The notes under the pieces are model-generated. The model made no database searches and had not been told where the DNA came from. It worked only from the letters and a program-made list of their open reading frames with translations. Positions 7,848-15,276 of a stretch of DNA of 64,000 nucleotides are shown in pieces. Location of the stretch: assembly GCF_900103585.1 (NCBI RefSeq), contig NZ_FNHV01000021.1:62001-126000 (forward strand), in the 5' to 3' direction. Both the position numbers and the translations under genes were made by a program. How positions within the stretch are numbered: position 1 is the stretch's first letter; every line of letters begins with the position of its first letter. This DNA is from Streptomyces sp. cf386. Its GTDB lineage: Bacteria; Actinomycetota; Actinomycetes; Streptomycetales; Streptomycetaceae.

Positions 7848-9083
7848 TCAGCTGTTCCCTTGCGCCTGCCGTACGACGGCCAGCTCCGCCTCGATCAGGT
7901 CGGCGGCCCGCCGGGTACCGCCCTCCTCGGCCATCTCCGCCTGGATGCCCTTCAGGATCCGGGCGACCTCGGAGTCGCCGACGAGGGCGAGGGCGGTATC
8001 CCGCAGCGCCTGGGCGGTGGCGTCCTCCGTGTCGATCCGGCGGGCCACGCCGAGCGCTTGGAGCATGTCCGCGTTGCCGAACTGGTCCACGGCCTGCGGT
8101 ACGGCGATCATCGGGGTGGCCGTGGCCAGGCCCTCCTGGCTGCCGCCGGCGCCTGCGTGGGTGACGAACAGGTCTGCCTGCTGGAGAATCGCCAACTGCG
8201 GCACCCAGGAGCGCAACTCGACGTTCGGCGGCAGGTCACCCAGCTCGGCCGGCTCGACATGCCTGCCGATCTGGAGCACCAGGTGCCAGCCCGGCAGATC
8301 ACCGAAGGCGCGGACGCACTCCCGGTAGAAGCCGGGCTGCTTGGTGAAGGACGACCCGAGGGAGACGAGTACGACCTTCTCGGCGCCGTCGGGCCGCTGC
8401 CAGCCGCCCTCGGCCGCCCGGTCGCCCTGGCAGGCGCCGACGAAGGTGTACACCGTCTCGTCGACGCGGTCGGCGTTGGGCTGGAGCGCCCGTGGGATGA
8501 GGACGAGCGAGCGATCGGGACGGCCGGCGAACGGATCCGGGTGCTGGGTGATGCCGTTCTCCTCCAGCCATGTGTGGAAGCGGCGGTAGTACGCCTGCCC
8601 GCGCGCGGTCTGTTTCGGCTCCGCCCACATCGGCTCCGCGACCTCCTCCTCGTAGCCCTCCCAGGCGACGAGGTTCGGCGAGAGCGAGACCGCGGGGACG
8701 CCCCAGCGGTGGGCGAGGACCCGCGCCGGGTACGAGGTGATGTCGTGCAGGACGAGGTCCGGCTCGTCCCCCTCGTACGCCTCGATCAGCTGCGGAAGGG
8801 CCTGGATCGCGTCGGCGAGGAACGGCTCGACGTTGTCCAGCAGGGTGCTGCCCCAGGCTTCGGGGTCGGCGTCCGGCCCGGGCAGCGTGGAGTTCCACAG
8901 CCGAGGCTCGGCGCCGGTCTCGGCGACCTTCTCGGCGAAGGCCGGCGGGATCGCGTACGTGACCCGGTGGCCGCGTGCCACGAGTTCGCGGATCACTTCG
9001 AGGCTGGGGTTCACGTGGCCGTGGGCGGCGATGGAGAACATGGCGATGTGAGCGGGGCGAGGGGTGTGAGCGGCACTGGTCAT
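7848..9083 (-). CDS. mgt: Macrolide glycosyltransferase (OleD/Mgt type)
   Basis: This 411-residue GT1-family enzyme closely follows Streptomyces OleD/Mgt, which inactivate macrolides by UDP-glucose-dependent glucosylation of the desosamine 2'-OH. The N-terminal acceptor domain has HIAMFSIAAHGHVNPSLEV; His21 corresponds to the catalytic His of OleD. The C-terminal donor domain carries VLVSLGSSFTKQP and the sugar-nucleotide motif HAGAGGSQEG, ending with GGTRRAADLIEAEL. An erm gene lies 44 nt upstream on the same strand, the order known for lrm-mgt in S. lividans. The ATG at 9083 lies 7 nt after a -10 box and has no SD, so translation is probably leaderless. A palindrome fills the promoter spacer. 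The product is cytoplasmic and a resistance function is very likely. Confidence 0.93.
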   Translation of the reverse strand: MTSAAHTPRPAHIAMFSIAAHGHVNPSLEVIRELVARGHRVTYAIPPAFAEKVAETGAEPRLWNSTLPGPDADPEAWGSTLLDNVEPFLADAIQALPQLIEAYEGDEPDLVLHDITSYPARVLAHRWGVPAVSLSPNLVAWEGYEEEVAEPMWAEPKQTARGQAYYRRFHTWLEENGITQHPDPFAGRPDRSLVLIPRALQPNADRVDETVYTFVGACQGDRAAEGGWQRPDGAEKVVLVSLGSSFTKQPGFYRECVRAFGDLPGWHLVLQIGRHVEPAELGDLPPNVELRSWVPQLAILQQADLFVTHAGAGGSQEGLATATPMIAVPQAVDQFGNADMLQALGVARRIDTEDATAQALRDTALALVGDSEVARILKGIQAEMAEEGGTRRAADLIEAELAVVRQAQGNS

Positions 9084-9090
9084 GACGTGG

Positions 9091-9120
9091 ACGCTAGTCG
9101 AGACGATACGTCTCGTGCAA
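9091..9120 (-). promoter_or_regulatory. Promoter of mgt with palindromic operator in the -35/-10 spacer
   Basis: On the minus strand a -35 TTGCAC (9120-9115) and a -10 TAGCGT (9096-9091) are spaced by 18 nt. A perfect 7+3+7 palindrome (forward CGAGACG-ATA-CGTCTCG, 9099-9115) fills the spacer. The -10 box ends 7 nt from the ATG, giving a leaderless or nearly leaderless transcript. A dimeric repressor bound here would block RNA polymerase. Confidence 0.55.
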
Positions 9121-9127
9121 CTTGAAT

Positions 9128-9907
9128 TCATGGCGCCAGCACCTCGTGCAGGCTCAGCCACGCCGCTGGCGGCACCTCACCGACGAGAACCCGCACGTCG
9201 AGGCGCGCCGCGCGGAACGCCGCGTCGACCCGCCGCCTCGGGTGGGCCCGGCACAGCGACGCGTGCAGCGAGCCGCCGACTCCGGAGAAGCCCAGGTCGA
9301 CCAGGCGCCGCCAGCTGTCGTACGCGACGGCGTCGACCAACGGTGTGCGGCGCCGCTCGATCCGTACGATCCCGGCGTCCACGCTCGGCACCGGCCGGAA
9401 ACCGCGCCGCCCGACCCGGCCGACCAGCCGCCACTCGTGCCGGGGCCAGGTCAGGACCGTCAGCCGGGTCCAGCTGCCGTAGTCACCCGTGCGCTTGCGG
9501 GCGTACTCGAGCTGGGTGAGCAGTGTGGCGTCGGTGAGGGCGGGGGCCCGTAGGCACCAGTCGACGATGGCCGCGGTGCGGGAGAAGGGCACGTTCCCGG
9601 CGACGGAGAACGTCGTGCGCGGAGGCCGTGCGGTGAGGAAGTCCTCGCCGATGACCCGGACTTGGGGTGCGCCCGAGAAGCGCGACCGCAGGGCGTGGAC
9701 GAGCCGTGGGTCGATCTCGTAGGCGAGGAGGCGCCGGCAGCGCGGGGCGAGCAGCTCGGTCAACGCGCCCTTTCCGGCGCCGACTTCGAGCAGCAGGGGT
9801 GCCTCGCGGCCGTGCGGTACGGCGAGCCGGGCGAGCTGTCCGGCGGCGGCGCGGTCGGCGAGGAAGTTCTGGGAGAGCGCGCGGGATACGCGGGTGGGGC
9901 GGGCCAT
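9128..9907 (-). CDS. erm: 23S rRNA (adenine-2058) N6-methyltransferase, Erm family
   Basis: This 259-residue SAM-dependent methyltransferase modifies A2058 of 23S rRNA, giving macrolide, lincosamide and streptogramin B resistance. Motifs read in order: SQNFLADRAAA at 12-22, SAM motif I EVGAGKG at 41-47, EID at 64-66, GEDF at 87-90, and the adenine-binding motif GNVPFSRT at 104-111 (N-[IVL]-P-[YF] of Erm/KsgA). It contrasts with KsgA by its short length and Arg-rich tail. The SD AAGGA (9921-9917) is 9 nt from the ATG and is buried in a predicted hairpin; a leader peptide lies upstream. It is followed at 44 nt by mgt, forming a two-step macrolide resistance locus. Related to the lrm/erm(O) type of S. 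lividans, judged from context and motifs. Confidence 0.93.
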   Translation of the reverse strand: MARPTRVSRALSQNFLADRAAAGQLARLAVPHGREAPLLLEVGAGKGALTELLAPRCRRLLAYEIDPRLVHALRSRFSGAPQVRVIGEDFLTARPPRTTFSVAGNVPFSRTAAIVDWCLRAPALTDATLLTQLEYARKRTGDYGSWTRLTVLTWPRHEWRLVGRVGRRGFRPVPSVDAGIVRIERRRTPLVDAVAYDSWRRLVDLGFSGVGGSLHASLCRAHPRRRVDAAFRAARLDVRVLVGEVPPAAWLSLHEVLAP

Positions 9908-9916
9908 GGCCTGCGG

Positions 9917-10049
9917 TCCTTGTCTTCCGTGGAGAGGGAGAAGGGCAGACGAAGGCCCTGACCGGAAGACAGGAGAAAGAGGGAGGAAGAGAAAGGGGTC
10001 CGCTGCGAATCAGCGGGCGCGACTCCCCGGACCGGTCAGGGCTCCGGGG
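9917..10049 (-). promoter_or_regulatory. Attenuator of erm: three mutually constraining RNA pairings
   Basis: Three exact pairings are visible on the minus-strand RNA. A: 10049-10043 with 10031-10025, 7 bp, closing an 11-nt loop. B: that same loop, 10042-10032, is perfectly complementary over 11 bp to 9965-9955. C: 9974-9963 with 9929-9917, 12 bp with a single bulged A, covering the erm SD AAGGA. B and C compete for 9965-9963. Arms A and the 5' arm of B lie inside leader codons 25-33. Completed leader translation would mask B and leave C to hide the SD; a stall before codon 25 would allow B and weaken C. The mechanism is inferred; the complementarities are direct. Confidence 0.7.
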
Positions 10050-10123
10050 CCGCGGCGCATCCGTACGGAGTGCGCGTAGCCCCGGCCGAGACCGGTGTTG
10101 ATGATCGCGTTGTTCGCTGCCAC
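10010..10123 (-). CDS. Erm leader peptide (37 residues) with Arg-Met-Arg stall motif
   Basis: A short GTG-initiated frame of 37 codons ends 102 nt before erm. It starts M-A-A-N-N-A-I-I-N-T and contains the segment V-R-M-R-R at residues 20-24. Arg-X-Arg is the '+X(+)' motif at which macrolide-bound ribosomes are known to arrest. With Met22 in the P site the ribosome would cover roughly to base 10044, opening the 5' arm of hairpin A but leaving 10042-10032 free to pair downstream. The GTG lies 7 nt after a -10 box with no SD, so initiation is probably leaderless. The role as a regulatory leader is inferred from position, motif and RNA complementarities. Confidence 0.75.
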   Translation of the reverse strand: MAANNAIINTGLGRGYAHSVRMRRGPGALTGPGSRAR

Positions 10124-10130
10124 GGACGGC

Positions 10131-10170
10131 AACCTAGGCGGGGCCGGGTGACGCGGACAACCGAATTACC
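10131..10170 (-). promoter_or_regulatory. WhiB7/WblC-like promoter of the erm leader
   Basis: On the minus strand a -35 TTGTCC (10160-10155), an 18-nt spacer and a -10 TAGGTT (10136-10131) are seen, with the AT-rich TAATT immediately upstream of CGG-TTG. An AT-rich block abutting the -35 of a sigma-A promoter is the known WhiB7/WblC target architecture, and erm-type genes belong to such regulons in actinobacteria. The -10 is 7 nt from the GTG of the leader. Confidence 0.55.
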
Positions 10171-10181
10171 CCTGCCCCGGG

Positions 10182-11465
10182 TCAGCGCTGGTAGCGCGCC
10201 AGCACCAGGTTGCCGTCGTCCTCCAGGCGTTCGCGCAGCTCGGCGAGGTCGATGGCCCCGCTGTAGTACTCCTGGAAGGCTGGTGTGGCGACCTTGTCCT
10301 TCCACTCCGGATAGCCCCGTACGGACTGTGCGGGGGCCGAGCGCAGATGCTCGGCGAGGGCGGTGCCGGTGGCCCAGTCGTTCTCGGCGGTGTGCAGGGC
10401 CGGGTCCCCCAGCGCCTCGGTGCCGGTCGGCAGCATCCAGTCCCCCAGCGCGAGCCGCACCATGTTCGCGGGCCGGAGCAGGAAGTCGATGAACTCGGCC
10501 GCCTCCCGCTGGTGCGGACTGTCCTCGGCGATGGACAGGGTCTGCGGGCTGACGCCCTGGGTGAGTCCTTCGGCGCCTGCCGGGGCGGGCAGCACCTGCC
10601 AGTCGAAGCCCTTCGGCGCCTGCTGCACGATCTGCTGGCGGTAGGAGAAGCCGAGCGGAACCATCGCGTACTTGCCGCCGAAGAAGCCGGGCAGGGTGTC
10701 CGAGCCGCCGCTGCCCAGGGTGGTGGGCGACGCGCTGTGATCGGTGTTGGCCTGGTCGTGGATCGTGCGTGGCACGACCTGGTCCCCCGTCCCGAACCGG
10801 ATCGTCACCTTGCCGTCGGCGCCCCGGTGGAACAGTTGTCCGCCGGCCGACAGCGACACGTTGAGGGTGACGGAGACGGGCTCCTTGAGCGGCCAGGCGA
10901 CGCCGTACTTGCCGTTACCGCTCAGCTCATCGGTGATCTTCCGGAACTCCGCCCAGCTCCAGGGGCGTTCCGGGGTCGGGATGCGTACGCCCGACTCCTT
11001 CAGCCACTTGGCGTTGGCGATGAGCACCCGCGGCTCCTGGAGGAAGGGCACGCCGTAGATCCCGTCCCCGAAGGTCGTCGTGTCCCAACTGTGCTGCGGG
11101 ATGTCGGACTTGAGCCGCTGCGGCAGCAGGTCGGTCAGGTCCGCGAGATAGCCGCCGTACGCGAAGTCCGCGAGGTCGTCGGAGGCGTCGTGGATGATGT
11201 CCGGGGCCTCACCGCCCTCGAAGGAGGTGAGGAGCTGATCATGGACGCTGTCCCAACTGCCCTGGACGTACTCGACCTTGACGTCCGGATGGCTCGCGTT
11301 CCACTCCTTCACCAGCTCCTGGTTGACCTCGACCGACTCCTCCTGCCAGGCCAGGGACTGGAAGCGCAGGGTGATACGGCCGCCCGCGGTGTCACCGCCG
11401 CCGCCGCTGCATCCGGCGAGCAGCAGACCGAGGACGACCAGGGCCAACAGCAGCTTCCTACGCAT
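10182..11465 (-). CDS. Sugar ABC transporter substrate-binding lipoprotein
   Basis: This 427-residue lipoprotein has a classical signal and lipobox (LLAGC, Cys19), so it is anchored on the outer face of the membrane. The mature part is a family-1 extracellular solute-binding protein of the MalE/UgpB type: ITLRFQSLAWQEESVEVNQ, EAPDIIHDASDDLADFAYGG, GIYGVPFLQEPRVLIANAKWL and YGVAWPLKEP are characteristic. The substrate is presumably a sugar or oligosaccharide. It is the last gene of a permease-permease-binding-protein operon; its ATG overlaps the stop codon of the preceding permease by 1 nt (TGATG). No ATPase is encoded; Streptomyces sugar importers usually share the MsiK ATPase. Confidence 0.9.
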   Translation of the reverse strand: MRRKLLLALVVLGLLLAGCSGGGGDTAGGRITLRFQSLAWQEESVEVNQELVKEWNASHPDVKVEYVQGSWDSVHDQLLTSFEGGEAPDIIHDASDDLADFAYGGYLADLTDLLPQRLKSDIPQHSWDTTTFGDGIYGVPFLQEPRVLIANAKWLKESGVRIPTPERPWSWAEFRKITDELSGNGKYGVAWPLKEPVSVTLNVSLSAGGQLFHRGADGKVTIRFGTGDQVVPRTIHDQANTDHSASPTTLGSGGSDTLPGFFGGKYAMVPLGFSYRQQIVQQAPKGFDWQVLPAPAGAEGLTQGVSPQTLSIAEDSPHQREAAEFIDFLLRPANMVRLALGDWMLPTGTEALGDPALHTAENDWATGTALAEHLRSAPAQSVRGYPEWKDKVATPAFQEYYSGAIDLAELRERLEDDGNLVLARYQR

Positions 11466-12298
11466 CAGCTCTTCACCGCCCCGGCGAGCATGCCGCCCGT
11501 GATCCGCCGCTGGATGACCGCGAACACCACCAGCGAGGGCAGCGTCGCGAGGAACGCGGCGGCGGCCAGCGGGCCGAGGTCCGCGACGCCCTCCGCGCCG
11601 ATGAAGTGGGTGAGGACGACCGGCAGGGTCTGTTTCTCCGGGGTCTTCAGCAGGACGAGCGCGAAGAAGAACTCGTTCCACGCCGTGACGAACGCGAACA
11701 GCGCCGTCGCCACGATCCCCGGCGCCAGCAGCGGCGCGGTCACCGACACCAGCGTCCGCACCCGCCCGGCCCCGTCGACGGCCGCGGCCTCCTCCAACTC
11801 GGGCGGAACCGCCCGCACATACCCCACGAGCATCCACAGCGCGAACGGCAGCGCCCACACCACGTACACCATGATCAGCCCCGGCATCGAGTTGATCAGC
11901 CGCAGGTTCTTCAGCACCAGGAACAGCGGGATGATCACCAGCACCAGCGGGAACGCCTGGCTGACGACCACCCACCCGGTCGCCGCGCGCGCGAGCCGGG
12001 TGCGGTGGCGGGCCATGACGTATGCCATCGGGGTCGCGAGGAGTACGGCGATCAGGGCGGCGCCGAGCGCGGCGATCAGGGAGTTGAGGGCCGCGTGCAG
12101 CAGGGGCTGTTCGTCGAAGGCCTGGCGGAAGTTGGCGAGGGTGGGGTCCTTCGGGATCCAGGTGGGGTGCAGGCTGCCCAGCTCGCGGGGCGGTTTGAAG
12201 GCGGTGGAGATCAGCCAGAGGAAGGGGAAGACGAGGAAGAGGAGGTAGGCGAGCAGGACGACGTACTGTCCGGCGCGGCCGGTTCGACTGGTCCTCAC
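11465..12298 (-). CDS. Sugar ABC transporter permease (MalG type)
   Basis: This 277-residue inner-membrane permease has six predicted helices. The first is near residues 12-33, and the EAA loop ELEEAAAVDGAGRVRTLVSV (residues 167-186) contacts the ATPase. The sequence pattern FLVFPFLWLISTAFKPP and ITGGMLAGAVKS at the C-terminus is typical of the MalG/CUT1 second permease. It overlaps the upstream permease gene by 4 nt and the downstream binding-protein gene by 1 nt, so the three products are translationally coupled. Confidence 0.92.
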   Translation of the reverse strand: MRTSRTGRAGQYVVLLAYLLFLVFPFLWLISTAFKPPRELGSLHPTWIPKDPTLANFRQAFDEQPLLHAALNSLIAALGAALIAVLLATPMAYVMARHRTRLARAATGWVVVSQAFPLVLVIIPLFLVLKNLRLINSMPGLIMVYVVWALPFALWMLVGYVRAVPPELEEAAAVDGAGRVRTLVSVTAPLLAPGIVATALFAFVTAWNEFFFALVLLKTPEKQTLPVVLTHFIGAEGVADLGPLAAAAFLATLPSLVVFAVIQRRITGGMLAGAVKS

Positions 12299-13230
12299 GC
12301 CTCGTCACCTCCCCGGAGTCGTCCGACGAGGAAGAGGGCGAGGAGTATCGAGATCACCGCGACCATCACGCATCCCATCGCCGCCGCGTAGCCGAACTGC
12401 CCGTAGCGGAAGGCCTCTTCGTATGCGAAGAGCATCGGCAGGCGGGTGCGGCCGCCGGGGCCGCCGCTGGTGAGGACGTAGACCAGGGCGAAGGAGTTGA
12501 AGTTCCAGATCAGGTTGAGTGCCGTGATGGAGAGGGCGACGGGCCGGAGCGCGGGCCAGGTGACCGTGCGGAAGCGGCGCCAGGCGCCGGCGCCGTCCAC
12601 GGCCGCCGCCTCGTGCAGTTCGCGCGGGGTGTTCTGCAGGCCGGCGAGCAGGGCAACCGTCGTGGTCGGCATGCCCGCCCAGATTCCTACGACGATGACG
12701 GCGGGCAGCGCGGTGCCGAGCCCGCTGAGCCAGTCGCGGCCGTCGCCGAGGCCCAGGTCGCGGAGGGTCTCGTTGAGGATGCCCGCGTCGGGGTTGTAGA
12801 CCAGCCGCCACATGACGCCGACGACGACCTCGGGCATGGCCCACGGGACGATCGCGAGGGCGCGGGCCAGCCAGCGCAGCCGCAGGTCCTGGCTGAGGAG
12901 GAGGGCGAGGCCGAGCGCCAGCAGGAACTGCGGCACGGTGACGCCGACGGCCCAGACCAGGCCGATCCGGAACGACTCCCAGAACAGCGTGTCCTGCAGC
13001 AGATCCCGGAAGTTGAGACCGCCGATCCACTGCGTGGGCTCGGTCCGCCCGGACTGCGCGTCGGTGAAGGACAGCATGACGCCGTAGAGCAGCGGACCGA
13101 CGCTCAGGATCAGGATGGGGATCAGCGCGGGCAGGACGAGAAACCAGGCGCCGTGATCCGTGACGCGCCGCGGTGCCTTGCCGCTGGGCGCACCTCTCAC
13201 CGGTCTCTGCGCCTCGGTCACCGACGTCAC
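12295..13230 (-). CDS. Sugar ABC transporter permease (MalF type)
   Basis: This 311-residue permease is the MalF-like partner. A 25-residue cytoplasmic Arg-rich N-terminus precedes a helix (WFLVLPALIPILILSVGPLL), an extracytoplasmic segment with SFTDAQSGRTEPTQWIGGLN, and five more helices. The EAA loop is ELHEAAAVDGAGAWRRFRTV, and GGPGGRTRLPMLFAYEEAF is a common MalF feature. The GTG at 13230 is the first gene of the operon. The transporter gives no direct clue to its sugar; no glycosidase or LacI regulator is adjacent. Confidence 0.92.
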   Translation of the reverse strand: MTSVTEAQRPVRGAPSGKAPRRVTDHGAWFLVLPALIPILILSVGPLLYGVMLSFTDAQSGRTEPTQWIGGLNFRDLLQDTLFWESFRIGLVWAVGVTVPQFLLALGLALLLSQDLRLRWLARALAIVPWAMPEVVVGVMWRLVYNPDAGILNETLRDLGLGDGRDWLSGLGTALPAVIVVGIWAGMPTTTVALLAGLQNTPRELHEAAAVDGAGAWRRFRTVTWPALRPVALSITALNLIWNFNSFALVYVLTSGGPGGRTRLPMLFAYEEAFRYGQFGYAAAMGCVMVAVISILLALFLVGRLRGGDEA

Positions 13231-13399
13231 TGAATCAGCCCCTCTGCGCGGCTCGGGTGGGCCCGGTCATGGTCGTGAAGGCGCTATGCCCCGTCAAGAC
13301 CGCGCGCACGCGGTCCGACCTGTGGAAATGCGAGACTGATCGCCGATGGCGGGAATCCGACGCCGTTCATGGAGGCGTACGACCACTCGGAGGCGGACG

Positions 13400-14263
13400 A
13401 TGGACGAGGCACGGGCGCGGGACGTACTGGCCGCGGCGGGAGTACTTCCGGCCCCGGCACGGGACGCACGGCTGCTCGCCCTCGGCGAGAACGCGGTGTT
13501 CGCCGCCGGTGACCTGGTCGTCAAGGTGGGGCGCGACGCCGAACTCCTCGACCGGGCGCGGCGCGAACTGGCCATCGCGGTGTGGCTGGCCGAGGCGGGC
13601 GTGCCCGCGGTGCGGGCGGCCGAGTCCAAGGCGCTGCTGGTGGAGGGGCACCCGGTGACCGTGTGGCACCGGCTGCCGGATCCGGTACGGCCCGCCGAGC
13701 CACGGGATTTGGCCGAACTGCTACGGGTCGTGCACGCCCTTCCCGCACCCTCCTTCGATCTGCCTCCGCGTGAGTTGCTGGGTGGCGTGGAGCGGTGGCT
13801 GCGGTTGGCCGGCGAGGCGATCGAGCCGGCGGACGCGGCGTACCTGCGTGAGCGGCGGGACGGTTTCGCGGCGGCTGCGGCGGGGCTGACGCCTCGTCTG
13901 GCGCCGGGTCCGATCCATGGGGACGCGCTGCCGCGCAATGTGCATGTGGGGGCGGACGGGCCGGTGCTGGTGGATCTGGAGACGTTCTCGGCCGACCTGC
14001 GCGAGCACGACCTGGTGGTGATGGCACTCTCGCGGGACCGGTACGGGGTGCCTGCGGCGGCTTACGAGTCCTTTGTCGCGACCTATGGCTGGGATGTACG
14101 GGAGTGGGAGGGGTGTTGGGTACTGCGCGGGGCACGGGAGACGGCCAGTTGTGCGTGGGTGGCCCAGCATGCGCCGAGCAATCCGAAGGCGTTGGTGGAG
14201 TTCGAGCGGCGGGTGGCGTCTTTGCGGGACGGGGACGAGACGGTGCGGTGGTATCCGTTCTGA
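13400..14263 (+). CDS. APH-fold phosphotransferase family protein
   Basis: This 287-residue protein has the aminoglycoside-phosphotransferase/choline-kinase fold. A Lys in VVKVG (K42) may bind ATP, the catalytic loop is HGDALPRN (His173, Asp175, Asn180), and VLVDLET supplies the metal-binding Asp192. All key catalytic residues are present, so it is probably an active small-molecule kinase; the substrate is unknown and drug resistance should not be assumed. GGAGG sits 7 nt before the ATG at 13400. It is divergent from the sugar importer and convergent with a LysR gene 3 nt away. Confidence 0.8.
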   Translation: MDEARARDVLAAAGVLPAPARDARLLALGENAVFAAGDLVVKVGRDAELLDRARRELAIAVWLAEAGVPAVRAAESKALLVEGHPVTVWHRLPDPVRPAEPRDLAELLRVVHALPAPSFDLPPRELLGGVERWLRLAGEAIEPADAAYLRERRDGFAAAAAGLTPRLAPGPIHGDALPRNVHVGADGPVLVDLETFSADLREHDLVVMALSRDRYGVPAAAYESFVATYGWDVREWEGCWVLRGARETASCAWVAQHAPSNPKALVEFERRVASLRDGDETVRWYPF

Positions 14264-14266
14264 CGC

Positions 14267-15184
14267 CTACTGTCCAGGAGACTCGTCGTTGCACTGGACA
14301 GTCCGCGCTGCGTGGCGCAGTTCGGTCAGGACCGTGCGGACGGCTGCTCTTGCCGTTCGTTCGGGGCGGTAGAGGGCGTCGATATGGCGTCGCGCCTGCA
14401 CCCCGCTGAGCGGTCTCAGGACGAGTGCCGGATGCGGGCGCATCGTCCAGCGAGGCATCAGGGCGATCCCGCCACCGGCCGCCACGACCTCCGCCACCAC
14501 CGCGAACTCGTTGATGCGGTGGGCCAGATGGAGGCGCCGGCCCGCGGCTGCGGCGATGGCCTCGATGACCGCGAGGACGGGGAAGCCGTCGTGCACGGTG
14601 ATCCAGGGCTCGTCGGCCAGGTCGCGTGGGGTGACGCGACGCTTGGCGGCCAGGGGGTGGTCGGCGGGCATGGCCACGTCCAGCGGTTCGCGCAGGAGCG
14701 TCGTCGCGGCCACCGTGTTCGGCCAGGGCGGGGCATGGTCCAGGCGGTGGGCGAGGACGATGTCGTACTCCCGGGTGAGCCGGGGGAAGTCCTCCTGCGG
14801 TACGTCCTCGTCGACCAGCCTCGGCACCGGTCTGCCCGGGCCGGCCAGCGCTCGCAGGAGGAGGGGGAAGAACGCGGTGCCCGCGCTGTGGAACGCCGCC
14901 ACCGACACCTCCCCCTCCGGTCGCTCGACGAACTCCTCGACCGCGTGCCTCGCCCGTGCGAGCGCCGTCTCCACCTCGACGGCCGCGCCCGCCAGCGCCT
15001 GCCCGGCGTCGGTGAGCACCAGACGGCGCCCCTGGCGCTCGGTGAGCGGCACCGGGATCGCCCGCTGCAGCAGCCGCAGCTGCTGGGAGATCGCCGACGG
15101 CGTCACCAGCAGCGCCTCGGCGACCGCCGTGACACTGCCCAGTTCGCCGAGCTCCCGCAGGATCCGCAGCTGCCGTTCGTCCAT
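14267..15184 (-). CDS. LysR family transcriptional regulator
   Basis: This 305-residue regulator has an N-terminal winged helix-turn-helix (LRELGELGSVTAVAEALLVT, then PSAISQQLRLLQ) at about residues 7-42 and a C-terminal effector domain ending near residue 290. It is divergent from an EamA-family exporter gene, and the 92-nt intergenic region contains an interrupted palindrome CTAAA-N7-TTTAG, so it most likely controls that exporter and itself. LysR proteins usually activate in response to a small co-inducer related to the transported compound. Confidence 0.9.
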   Translation of the reverse strand: MDERQLRILRELGELGSVTAVAEALLVTPSAISQQLRLLQRAIPVPLTERQGRRLVLTDAGQALAGAAVEVETALARARHAVEEFVERPEGEVSVAAFHSAGTAFFPLLLRALAGPGRPVPRLVDEDVPQEDFPRLTREYDIVLAHRLDHAPPWPNTVAATTLLREPLDVAMPADHPLAAKRRVTPRDLADEPWITVHDGFPVLAVIEAIAAAAGRRLHLAHRINEFAVVAEVVAAGGGIALMPRWTMRPHPALVLRPLSGVQARRHIDALYRPERTARAAVRTVLTELRHAARTVQCNDESPGQ

Positions 15185-15213
15185 GGCCTCAGTCTAGGGA
15201 CGATGTAGTGCCG

Positions 15214-15230
15214 CTAAATGATCGTTTTAG
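15214..15230. promoter_or_regulatory. Candidate LysR operator
   Basis: The interrupted palindrome CTAAA-N7-TTTAG contains the T-N11-A pattern typical of LysR-type sites. It lies between the divergent lysR and eamA genes in a locally AT-rich stretch. Confidence 0.5.
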
Positions 15231-15276
15231 AAAGTGGTACTGGGCTTCAGGGTCACCGCCGGTGCACCGTAGGCGC

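Noticed and set aside
10182..12308. A single 708-codon minus-strand frame covering the binding protein and part of the permease gene
   Set aside because: Its first third is out of frame with the real MalG permease; the lipoprotein signal marks the true start at 11465.
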